Source: Tuctoria greenei
Lineage: Eukaryota; Streptophyta; Magnoliopsida; Poales; Poaceae
DNA: 64,000 nt
Reading direction: 5' to 3'
Assembly: GCA_036927565.1 (NCBI GenBank)
Contig: JAYESD010000001.1
Coordinates: 141,473,415-141,537,414, forward strand
The notes under the pieces were generated by a model, which was not told the DNA's origin, did not search any database, and saw nothing but the letters and a program-made list of their open reading frames with translations. Positions within the stretch are counted from its first letter, which is position 1; each line of letters opens with the position of its first letter. Of the stretch, positions 20,605-31,231 are shown one piece after another. Position numbers and translations under genes: made by a program.

Positions 20605-22122
20605 TGTGAGACCTATGTGTGCTGAGTACATTGGCTATGGCGATAAAAGTTTTGAATACTACCAAAACACCTTTATCATCAAGGTCCGACTAGCTTTGGT
20701 TAGCTCCGGCGGTTGGTCCTGCTAGCTTTGGTAAGCTTCGGTTCAAGGTTCGGTTAGCTTTGGCAAGGTCCGGTGCTTGATCGCAGTGTTTATGCTTTTA
20801 TCTTGCAATGTTTTGAACTTGCTTTACACTTATGGAAAGGTTGCTTAGTATTCTTTTACTAAGTTTTTGGTGTGTTTTGGTGGTTAAGACTGATATCATT
20901 TTGCTATGTTTTGCAACATGCTTATGTGAGGTGCTCATGTGAGATGTTGTAGTTTCGTAACTAACGTGAGTCAAGTCGAGGACTTGTGCTCGAAAGTATT
21001 GGTTGTTTATTCATGTGCAGGTGTTGCTTGAGTTCAAGACATGAACAACCAAGTTTGGGAGGAATTGTGGTTGAGTTGATCGGGAGGTTGTGCAGCATGT
21101 TTGAATCAAGAACAATGCACATGAAGATATCGTGGATGTCGTTGGAAGATGTTTGCACATGTGCAAGGAGTGCATGGAAGTGGATACATGGTTCCGAGGC
21201 GTGATGAAGAGATGTGGATGTAATGAATTGGTCGGAAAGTTCCAACCGACTAGGTTATGGACTCAAGTTGCGGCTGAGTCGTGTTTGATTCAAATATGGA
21301 AAGTTTTGAGTTGGTTATGATAGGATTTCGTTTGGGTCACGAATTTGAGTTGTTTTTGGAATGTGGGATATGTTCCTAAGGTGTTTTAAAGTCTTAAGAT
21401 TGCTTCTATCTGTGTATAGAAGAGTCTTGAGCAGTTATGGAAAGTTTCGATTCGTGAACTGAGTAGGATTAGAGTCGTAGTTAGTTTTGGGTTGGCCTAA
21501 GGGCTGGTTATATAAGCAAGGGAGGCCAGAGCTCATGGTAGACGAATTTGGGGCTGTTCCTCTTGTGTTCTATTGAGTAAAATTCATAGTTGAAAGGAAC
21601 TTTTGTGCCTTCTTTGTCCGACTTGTTCCAGACAAGTTTTTCTCGTTGAGTTTTCTGCACAGCACTACCTTTCTCCGGTAGTTTTATCATAACTCGAGTT
21701 TTACAGATCCAATCGACATGATTCTTTTTGGGTTGTATTAAAAAATTTATTATCTATCATCTTTCAAATTTTCACGGTCATTGAATTTGTGGTTTTTGAT
21801 CTACACGAGTTTCTTTGCAGCATTACAGATCTGTTTTTTACTCGGTAGAACAGATTGACCTTTGTTCGATCTTTCGATCGTAACTTGAGTTTCTCTCAAC
21901 GGATTTGAGTGATTCTTGCTGTGTTGTCTTCGTGACTTGATTCTCTCTGATATATATCACTTTTGTCACGGTGAAATACATTTAGATTAGTTTCACACAT
22001 GATTTCTTTAACAGATCGTTTTTCTGCCGAAGGGATTGGGATTTAATTGTTTCCGCTGCATAAGATTTTAATCTACCATTCACCCCCCTCTGGTAGCTTT
22101 TCACGTGCTCTTCGATCCTACA
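20605..22122 (+). repeat. Copia A 5' LTR
   Basis: Starts TGTGAGACCTATG and ends GATCCTACA just before the PBS, 1518 bp. Its first 980 bp match 28678-29652. It contains a run of AGCTTTGGT/AGCTCCGG-type motifs near 20685-20780, a small imperfect repeat cluster. Confidence 0.9.
21509..21516 (+). promoter_or_regulatory. TATA box, copia A 5' LTR
   Basis: TATATAAG in GCTGGTTATATAAGCAAGGG, repeated at 29639-29646. Confidence 0.65.
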
Positions 22123-22124
22123 AT

Positions 22125-22139
22125 TGGTATCAGAGCCAC
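22125..22139 (+). other. Primer binding site, copia A
   Basis: TGGTATCAGAGCCAC follows two bases after the LTR, complementary to initiator tRNA-Met as usual in copia elements. Confidence 0.9.
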
Positions 22140-22184
22140 GGTGCTCTAATCTTTGTGATTTGCACATGTTTTTGACTAATCATC

Positions 22185-24392
22185 ATGGAGAAATATTCTG
22201 CCAAACCTTATGTGTTTAGTGGTATTAATTTTCAGGTTTGGAAGGCACGTATGGAAGCCTTCATCTAGGCTCAAGGCTTCAAAATATGGGAGAAGGTATT
22301 CAAGCCTTACGAAGTGCCGTCAAACGATCAAGTTATAGCTACAAATGTGAGAGATGTCGACAACAACAACAAGGCTCGGAACTTGATCATACAAGGATTA
22401 ACTCAAAGCGACTTTGACCGTGTTGCACACCTCCGATCTGCATATGATGTGTGGAAAGCACTTTGTGACTACCACGAAGGATCCAACACGATCAAGGAGG
22501 TAAGGCAAGACATGTTCAATAAAGAACACATGCGCTTCGAGATGCAGCCCGGCGAGTCTATTTTATGACCTTTTTGCTCGCTTTAATAAAATTCACAACA
22601 ACTTGCGTAGTGTCAATGTTAATTTTTCAGATGCTGAAAATGCTAGGCAATTGTTAAGTGCATTAGATATGTCAATTTGGGAGATGAAAGTCGCATCTAT
22701 TCGAGAATCTAGTATCGTGAGTGCACTCACTTTAGATGTGCTATATTCCAAGTTAAAAACTCATGAAATTGACATAATATCACGTAAGAACCCCAACAAG
22801 TCTATTGCTTTTGTTTCTCAACGTGATATACCTAGCTCCGGCCAATCTTCATCTTGTGGTACACTTGCTTTGTTGTCCTCTCTATCCCTTGAACAGTGAG
22901 GAGTTTCCATAGGAGGATCTAGTACTTCTCTCTACTAGGTTCTCGAAAGTATTGCAAAATGTGAGAACTAGAAGGAGAGGAAGCTCCGGACCTCGACGAT
23001 GTTTCGAATGTAGCAAGACAGGACATTTTTGTTCAAATTGCCCTAACCTTTCAGGTCCTACTTCCCGGGATGAAAAGCAAACAAAGACGAAGCACTACTC
23101 TGTAAACGATAAGAAGAAAAAAAGGGTTTTACAGGACGTCAATTGGTGAGCAGTTTTATCTCTGCATTTCAAGAACTTGGCTCAAGCGATGTGGACATTG
23201 GAAGTGATGAAAATGAAGATGATTTGGCAAACTTTTTCTCCATGGCAGGCAAATCAAGATCAAGTATGGAGGATGTAGAACACAACAGCGACAATGATGA
23301 GGTATGTCCTACTTGCGAAGAAATGTGTGATGCTATTTCTCGTGCCACTATTATAGTTAAGAAAAAGGACAAAAAGCTTAGGGATAGTGATGCTAAAATT
23401 GAATCACTAGAATCTGAAATCAACCGTTTAAAAACTTTGATTCCTAGTGATGATGCATGTCCCTCATGTGATTTAATATATGAACATTGTCCTCATTAAG
23501 AAGTGCACACACCTCCACACTCGATAAACTTGAGTTAGAAATTGAAAGGAATAGAGAGCTTACTTCACTTAATGATAAAAACTTGAAAGATGCTAGATGT
23601 TCTACATTTGATTTGCATTGTTCTACTTGTGATGATCTTGATAAGAAACTACAAGATGCTATGATTGAAATTTCTATATTGAACAATGCTTTACGTTCTC
23701 ATGAAGTTAAATTTTGTTTCAATTGCAAATTAAAAGGAAAAACTTCATGTGAAAATTGCCTTGATCTGTCCAATAAACTTGATAACATGCATAGGACATT
23801 AGATCGGTTTTGTAATGGGAATAAGAACCTAAACTTGCTGTTGAATCCTTCCAAGTCTTGCAATGATAAAACTGGTTTAGGTTTTGGTTCTCATGATCAT
23901 GCTAAGGCACATCCACCTAAAATTGTAATTCATTAGGAAGTGGTTTGATTCAAACAGTTCCTAAACAAAAAGAAATGGTTTTCAAATCTGCAGGAGTGTT
24001 GTCTCATTCGATTTCAAATAAAAAGTTGTTTGCTCATCTAGACATGAACACAAAGTTAAATTTCATTGTACCTACTGTGGTAGAGATGGTCATGTCATAG
24101 ATTTTTGTTATAGACTAGCTAAACAACATAAAAAGGAAAGAATGATTGCTAGATCTCATAATTTCATGCAAAATTTGCTGCACTTGCTAAACCGAATGAT
24201 AATAACATGCAATCTGTTGTAATGAGTCGAAAACATGCAAAGGTTGATCCCAAACCTACTATTTTTTGTGCTACACATGTAACATCTCGTAGGACAGTAG
24301 TTGGGTACAAAAATCCTCAAGCTTTGGCTCATAAACCTGCTGTTTTATCTAAGCTTTCGCGTGTTATTTCTGCTGGATGTTGTGTGACTTAG
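22185..24392 (+). pseudogene. gag: Copia A gag with coiled coil and two zinc knuckles
   Basis: The ATG at 22185 opens MEKYSAKPYVFSGINFQVWK, the usual copia gag start; a TAG follows at 22266-22268. The UBN2-like core continues (LTQSDFDRVAHLRSAYDVWK, then after a frameshift near 22560 NLRSVNVNFSD). The first zinc knuckle is CFECSKTGHFCSNC (near 23000-23045). An acidic segment and a heptad-rich coiled coil follow (KKKDKKLRDSDAKIESLESE at about 23360-23430). A second knuckle CTYCGRDGHVIDFC lies near 24067-24108. Long gags with coiled coils are known in Sireviruses. Frames change near 22900, 23140, 23500 and 23940. Confidence 0.82.
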
Positions 24393-25598
24393 TACTGGAT
24401 TCCTAAATGCCTTTTGACTAACCCCAGTATTGAGTCATTGACGTATTGTGCTTCTATGTAGGTTACACGCTTGAGGAAGGAGAACATTTGGATTGTGGAT
24501 TCGGGTTGCTCACGCCACATGACCGATAACAAAGAATGGTTCTCCTCTCTCTCTTTTGTGTCACGTGTAGAGAATGTTACTTTTGCTGATAATTCTTCAA
24601 CTCCTATAATTGCTAAGGGTTCGGTTAGAGTAAATAATGACTATACTTTGAAGGATGTGGCACTTGTTAAAAATTTGAAATACAACTTGTTTTCTGTTTC
24701 ACAACTGCTAGATGAAAATCGGGAAATAATTTTCACTAAAAATTGCTGCAAAGTTGTAAATTCAAATAGTGAGCTTATTTTTAATATGTCTCGGTTTGGA
24801 AGAGTTTTTAAAGCTGATTTTGATATGTCTTCCTCTAAGCATAGGCGTCTAGTTGCTAATGATTCAAAGGACTTATATTTTTGGCATCGTAGACTTGGTC
24901 ACATAGGCTTTGATCATCTAACGCGTATTAGTGCTCTTGATTGCATACGTGGGCTACCTAAGCTTAAAGGGGACAAAGAAATTGTGTGCTCTTCTTGTAG
25001 AAATGCTAAGATGGTTGCAGATTCACATACTCCTCTCACGATAATCATGACAACTGAACTAGGTCAACTTTTGCACCTTGACACCGTAGGACCTTCACGC
25101 GTTCAATCCCCCAGAGGTAAATGGTATGTTCTTGTGATTGTTGATGATTATTCTAAGTACTCTTGGGTTTACTTTATGGCATCTAAGAATGAAGCTTTTA
25201 GTCACTTTAGAACTTTATTTCTTAGATTATCAATTGATCACCCAGGATCTTTAAAAGCAATTAGAAGTGATAACGAAACCGAATTTAAAAATCAATCTTT
25301 TGATCACTTTTGTGCTAAAAATGGAATTGATCATCAATTTTCTTCACCATATGTACCTCAACAAAACGGTGTTGTAGAAAGAAAGAACAAAACCTTAGTT
25401 GATATGGCAAGGACTATGTTTGATGAATATCAAACTCCTAGGAAATTTTGGGCTGATGCGATTGCAACCGCTTGTTATGTCTCAAATCGTGTTTTCTTAC
25501 GCGCTAAGCTAGAAAAAACACCATATGAGCTCCGGTTTGGACATGGGCCTAGTGTTACACACTTTCGGGTCTTTGGTTGCAAATGCTATGTTAAGTAA
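24393..25598 (+). pseudogene. pol: Copia A protease and integrase
   Basis: The 375-codon stretch from 24471 begins RKENIWIVDSGCSRHMTD, the copia protease with its DSG active site. The GAG-pre-integrase HHCC domain follows near residue 140 (FWHRRLGHIGFDH, then CSSCRNAKM). The integrase core has LLHLDTVGP (Asp), AIRSDNETEF (Asp) and NGVVERKNKTL (Glu), so the DDE triad is complete. An in-frame TAA at 25596-25598 ends it after CKCYVK; the same frame continues at 25599. Confidence 0.92.
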
Positions 25599-27644
25599 CA
25601 TGGTAATCTTGATAAATTTGAACCTAGATCCATTGATGGCATGTTTCTTGGTTATCCATCTCATACTAGAGGCTATCGTGTGCTTTTACTTGACACTAAC
25701 AAAATTGTGGAGACTTGTGAAGTGTCTTTTGATGAAGCTAGCACAGGTACTAGTTCAAACATTGCAGGTCTGGATCCATATCCGCAGGGGGAGAGCATTT
25801 TCATTGAAGATGAGGAAGAAGTGGTGCTGCTGCCCGAAAATTCAGCAGCTAATGATATTGTTCCAGCTCCTGATTTTGATTCACAGCCAGCACCGACGAC
25901 CACCATTGCTGGTCCAGATCCTCCTCAAGTCACAAGCTCATCAATTTGTGATGAACCTGAGGAAGAAGAAGCTTGTGAAGTGTCCACTCCCCTCCAGGTT
26001 CTCAAAAGTCATCCTCCACAACAAATTATTGGAAGCTTGCACGAACAAGTCACACGGTCCAGGTTTTGTGATCCAAACTTTCATGCTCATTCTGCTTTTG
26101 TTTCTTCTTTTGAAGACAAAGATATATCACACGCACTCACTAATGAATCTTGGATTATTACCATGCAAGAAGAGTTAGAAAATTTTGAAAGAAATAATGT
26201 TTGAAAACTTGTACCTCCACCTCAAGGTTACTCTTTAGTTGGAACTAAATGGGTGTTTAAAAATAAACAAAGTGAGGATGGGGTTGTGGTTAGGAATAAG
26301 GCTAGGTTGGTTGCTCAAGGTTTCACACAAGTTGAAGGTCTAGATTTTGATGAAACTTTTGCTCCTGTTGCTAGATTAGAAGCCATAAGAATTTTGTTAG
26401 CTTTTGCTGCATCTAAAGGTTTTAAGCTTTATCAAATGGATGTTAAAAGTGCTTTTCTTAATGGCTACATAGATGAGGAGGTTTATGTTAAGCAACCACC
26501 TGGTTTTGAAAATTCAGGTTTCCCTAATCATGTTACAAACTGTCCAAAGCATTGTATGGTCTCAAACAAGCCCCTAGAGCATGGTATGATAGTTTAAAAA
26601 CATTCTTACTTGAAAAGGGTTTACCATGGGCAAGGTTGATAAAACTCTTTTTGTGCTTAAGCATGGCAATGACTCATTATTCGTTCAAGTGTATGTGGAT
26701 GATATTATCTTTGGTTGTGCTTCTCATGATCTTGTGTCCAAGTTTTCAGCTATGATGAGTTCAGAATTTGAGATGAGTATGATGGGAGAACTCACGTACT
26801 TTTTGAGGCTGCAAATCAAGCAAACCAAGGAGGGTACCTTTGTGCATCAAACGAAGTATACAAAAGACCTTCTAAGGCGCTTCAACATGGACAAAAGCAA
26901 GCCTCTTTGGACACCAATGGAACAGCAACAACACTTGAACATGATGAAGATGGTGAACCCGTGGATCGAAAATAATATAGAAGCATGATCGGATCACTTT
27001 TGTACATCACGGCATCAAGACCGGACATACAATTCAGCGTATGTCTTTGTGCACGGTTTCAAGCCTCCCCACGTGCTTCACATTGTCAAGCCCTCAAAAG
27101 GATTCTCAGGTACTTACATGGAACTCAAGAATTTGGCATTTTTCTTCCTTCTTCCTCAACCGTTACTTTGAATGCTTTTTCCGATGCTGATTTTGGGGGT
27201 TGTAGGATTGATAGGAAAAGTACTTCCGGTGCTTGTCATTTTCTTGGTAATTCACTTATTGCTTGGTCCTCTATAAAACAAAACTCAGTTGCACAATCCA
27301 CGGCTGAATCTGAATATGTAGCTGCTGCTAGTACTTGCTCACAAATTCTTTGGATTATTCAGACACTTAAGGACTATGGGGTTGATCAAGATAGTGTTCC
27401 ACTATTTTGTGATAACACTAGTGCCATTTGCATTGCTAAAAACCCCGTGCAACATTCTAGAACTAAGCACATTGACATTAGGTATCACTTTCTCCGTGAT
27501 AATGTTGAAAAAGGAAACATTGTGCTTCACCATGTAGATACCGAAAAACAATTGGCTGACATTTTTACAAAACCTTTGGATTTCACTCGTTTTTGTTACA
27601 TTCGTAGTGAAATAGGGGTTATGCATCCTCATGGCTTAAATTAA
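25599..27644 (+). pseudogene. pol: Copia A integrase tail, reverse transcriptase and RNase H
   Basis: The integrase tail (FEPRSIDGMFLGYPSHTRGY) and an acidic linker lead to RT after an in-frame TGA near 26202. RT shows GTKWVFKNKQSEDG, FDETFAPVARLEAIRILLAF, YQMDVKSAFLNGYIDEEVYV and the catalytic box VYVDDIIFG near 26690. Frameshifts lie near 26540, 26620 and 26960. RNase H follows with FSDADFGGCRIDRKSTSGA, STAESEYVAAAS and KHIDIRYHFLRD, ending MHPHGLN. The order INT before RT is diagnostic of Ty1/copia. Confidence 0.92.
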
Positions 27645-28677
27645 GGGGGAGTTTTCAAACTTGAGAAGTGTATGTGTGAATCTGAAATTAAAATAATATA
27701 AGCATAGTATTTCATACATATATGACTTTGTGATTCCTTTTATATGTTGAAAGTTCTTACTACATTACTCGTGTTATACATTTTGTAGTTTTTGCCATGT
27801 CTAGTAATTGAAATAATTACTTATACTAAATTTGGTCATGGTCGAACTTTCTTGCTGTTTTGAACTTGTTGCATGCTCACAAGTGCTTTTAATCATAAAG
27901 AAATAATCAAGTAATCAACTCACATGTTGAGTTTTTATGAACAAATATAAATTGAGAAAAGATAAAGAGAATATGCATGCATCGCACTTCTTTAGATGGC
28001 TTATCATTGCACTTAGATATGAACTTGGAAGAAGTTGTGTATGACTAAAACCATGTCCTTAAGCTTCTGATTGTCAAATGACATAGGCTTGGCTTGGTTG
28101 GTTAGAATAAGGCAGATGCGCATATAATCTCTTGCAAATATCATATGATCTAAATTTGTGCTTTGAAAAATAATAAAATGCTGCAACAAGTGTCATGCTT
28201 TTAGGTATTCAAATAGTTAAGTTTGTGAGATCATGACTTGCTTAAATTGAAAATTACATTTGATCTCTAGCATGGCTTACACTACTTTATGTATTTAATT
28301 GATGTGATAGTGTAAGGTACTTCATAGTATGACTTGCATGAGCTTTTGTTTTATGTATATGTTATAATATGCTCATAACAATAAAATTTTTTCTTATAAA
28401 CCTTGTTGAATACATTGTCAAAGGGGGAGAGATAATATGTGAATTTGATAATATGTGAATTTTTAAAGATAAGTATGCAAGGGGGAGAAATTGATTACAC
28501 ATTGCACATATTCACAATTGTTTTTGGCACGATTCTTCTTAGGGGGGGAATTTGTTTTTCTTCTCATTTTATTTCTATTTTACAGAGGGGGGGAAATTGT
28601 TTTCAAAACTTATAATGTGAATAAGCCAATGTTCGGAATTAAAATGGTGTTGCCAATGCATTCATCAAGGGGGAGAT
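27641..28677 (+). other. Copia A 3' region with repeated polypurine tracts
   Basis: No gene is seen. The region has purine tracts resembling AAGGGGGAGA at about 27644, 28421, 28480, 28541, 28586 and 28667-28677; the last touches the 3' LTR and is the functional PPT. Repeated PPT-like tracts are a known Sirevirus feature. Confidence 0.75.
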
Positions 28678-29652
28678 TGTGAGACCTATGTGTGTTGAAT
28701 ACATTGGCTATGGCAATAAATGTTTTGAATACTACCAAAACACCTTTATCATCAAGGTCCGACTCTAGGTCCGACTAGCTTTGGTTAGCTCTGGCGCTAG
28801 CTGCTAGCTTTGGTAAGCTCCGGTTCAAGGTCCGGTTAGCTTTGGCAAGGTCCGGTGCTTGATCGCAGTGTTTCTGCTTTTATCTTGCAATGTTTTGGAC
28901 TTGTTTTACACTTATGGAAAGGTTTCTTAGTATTATTTTACTAAGTTTTTGGTGTGTTTTGGTGGCTAAGACTGATATCATTTTGCTATGTTTTCCAACA
29001 TGCTTATGTGAAGTGCTCACGTAAGATGTTGTAGTTTCAGAACTAACATAAGTCAAGTCGAGGACTTGTGCTCGCAAGTATTGGTTGTTTGTTCATGTGC
29101 AGGTGTTGCTTGAGTTCAAGACATGGCTGGTGATGGGATCCATTGAACTAGTCTTAGAGAGAAGATGAGGTTCAACAACCAAGTTCAGGAGGAATTGTGG
29201 TTGAGTTGATCGGGAGGTTGCGCTGCATGTTTGAATCAAGAACAATGCATATGGAGGTATCATGGATGTCGTTGGAAGATGTTTGCACGTATGCAAGGAG
29301 TGCATGGACATGTCTATATGGTTTCGAGGCGTGATGAAGAGATGTGGACGTAAAGAATTGGTCAGAAAGGTCCAACCGACTAGGTTATGGACTCAAGCTG
29401 CGACTGAGTCCAGTTTGACTCAAATATGGAAAGTTTTGAGTTGGTTATGATAGTATTTCGTGTGGGTCACGAATTTGAATTGTTTTAGGAATGTGGGATA
29501 CGTTCCTAAGGTGTTTGGAAGTCTTAAGATTGCTTCTATCTGCGTATAGAAGAGTCTTGAGCAGTTATGAAAAGTTTCGATTCATGAACTTAGTAGGATT
29601 AGAGTCCTAGTTAGTTCTGGGTTGGCCTAAGGGCTGGTTATATAAGCAAGGG
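28678..29652 (+). repeat. Copia A 3' LTR, truncated
   Basis: Matches 20605-21522 and onward to TATATAAGCAAGGG, then stops where copia B begins. The remaining 540 bp or so (starting AGGCCAGAGCTCATGG in the 5' LTR) is not found elsewhere in the window, consistent with loss in the deletion at 39829/39830. Confidence 0.88.
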
Positions 29653-29875
29653 TGAAAGTGCATCTAGAAATCCCTTGTGGGTTTTGGATGATTTATGACA
29701 AGCAAATGAGATCCTAACCTATTTGTTGAGATGAGCACAGGTCTTAATAGCAAAACAAGCAAAGTGCCAAAAAGAAGGGATAATGGGGAGCAAAGTGGAA
29801 ATGAGCTCAAGGAAGAAGAATAGTAGATCATTGTGTATCACAATTAAACACACACATTGCACAAAGTTATACAGG

Positions 29876-30362
29876 ACCGGACTAGTCCGAATGGCACCGG
29901 ACTAGTTCGATATCCTCTCTGGACAAAATCGGACAAGTCTGATATCCATCGGACTAGTCTGATATCTCTCCAACTAGAATCGGACTAGTCCTCCCCAGTG
30001 CAGACTAGTCCTCAAAACACTTCACAAGTCACACAAAATCGGACAAGTCCGATCACCATCGGACTAGTCCGATATCCATTCTGATCCAAATCGGACAAGT
30101 TCGATATTAGCACGGACTAGTCCGGGAAAACCCTCTAACTTAAATCGGACAAGTACTCCGAGTGCGGACTTGTCACCCAATTCACTTAGGGTTTCACATG
30201 TCCAGACAAGTCCGATAACTATCGGACTAGTCCGAAGATTTCCAGAAGCGAAATCGGACAAGTCCGCTCCCAGCCGGACTAGTCTGATATTTCGGGACAC
30301 TTAGGGTTTGCTGCACACAGCACACCGGACTAGTCCGGTGTCCACCACGGACTAGTCCGATC
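29876..30362. repeat. Palindrome array CGGACTAGTCCG / CGGACAAGTCCG, copia B LTR
   Basis: About 490 bp packed with palindromic or near-palindromic 12-mers at irregular spacing, upstream of the TATA box. The longest perfect palindrome is ACACCGGACTAGTCCGGTGT (30322-30341). A few further copies lie near 31040-31090. Palindromic motif clusters in U3 are known from maize Sireviruses; the core here is ACTAGT. Confidence 0.88.
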
Positions 30363-30396
30363 TTTCTAAACCCTAACGGTAACTTTAGAAACCCCA

Positions 30397-30404
30397 TATA
30401 AATA
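30397..30404 (+). promoter_or_regulatory. TATA box, copia B LTR
   Basis: TATAAATA, 35 bp after the palindrome array. It is conserved at 42684-42691 and 51802-51809 in copia C. Confidence 0.8.
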
Positions 30405-31180
30405 GAAGTGCATGGCCCAACTTTAACCTCTCTCGAACCCTAGTGCCGTCACACCTCCCAATAGCCTCAAAAACCACACATCTCTCCACGAAATTAAGTG
30501 CAACAAAGATCAATCCTTTGAGGATTCACTCTAGATCATTGGAGAGACACGTTCGACACTCATTGAGCTCTTGGTTTGATTCTCTAACACAATCCTGTGA
30601 TTTCATTGTAATCTTTTGAGTGTGTTCTTGGTGGTATTTCGTATTGTAATCTAAGGAAGCTCTCAACATGTGAGAAGGCCCCTTTGAATTCGGTTCTTCA
30701 CCCCTTTGTGATAAGTGGAAGAGGATTGGCCTTCGTGGCGGTCCGACAAAGGTAGGGTTTGAGAAGACCCGGTCCTTTTGTGGACTCCTAAACGTGGATG
30801 TAGGTTGCCTCTGTGGGAACCGAACCACAAGATAAATCTCTTGTGTACTTGTTTTGTGTTCATCGTCCTTTGAATTATATCAATCTAGGGTTTCAATTAA
30901 TCTTGCTCACTTTACGTTGAAATATCAAATTTAAGATTGACTTGTGATATACCCTAGTACATAATCTGGTAACACATAAATTACAAGTATATTTCTGGTG
31001 TTACACCCTAGAATCAGACTTAATAAATCAAACTTGATCAACCTAGTCCGTACACACCGAACTAGTCCGCACTTTACCAGACTAGTCTGATATATCTGGT
31101 TTTGAACTGGTTGTTAAGTGTTGCAGGTTCCGACAAAATTCAAAAAGGCCTATTCACCCCCCCTCTAGGCCATATTCAAG

Positions 31181-31192
31181 TGGTATCAGAGC
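31181..31192 (+). other. Primer binding site, copia B
   Basis: TGGTATCAGAGC, complementary to initiator tRNA-Met, two bases after the LTR. Confidence 0.9.
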
Positions 31193-31231
31193 AGGTTCTT
31201 CAAGAAAGAGACTAATCGCTCGAAGAAGATC

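Larger units (their letters stand above)
20605..29652 (+). mobile_element. Ty1/copia element A (Sirevirus-type), 3' LTR truncated
   Basis: A 5' LTR (20605-22122), PBS, long gag with two zinc knuckles and a coiled coil, then PR-INT-RT-RNH order (copia), a 1-kb 3' region with several polypurine tracts, and a 3' LTR cut at 29652 by copia B. The multiple PPTs and coiled-coil gag point to the Sirevirus genus (SIRE/Maximus). There is no env-like ORF. It sits in the Athila 3' interior. Several stops and at least four frameshifts break it. Confidence 0.87.
29653..31178 (+). repeat. Copia B 5' LTR
   Basis: Begins TGAAAGTGCATCTAG and ends CCATATTCA two bases before the PBS, 1526 bp. It is homologous to both LTRs of copia C, sharing the start, the palindrome array, the TATA box and the CACCCCCCCTCTAGGC end. 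Confidence 0.9.

Noticed and set aside
29876..30362. Possible CRISPR-like or satellite array
   Set aside because: The short palindromes are irregularly spaced, with no constant repeat or spacer length, and lie in an LTR of a plant retrotransposon.
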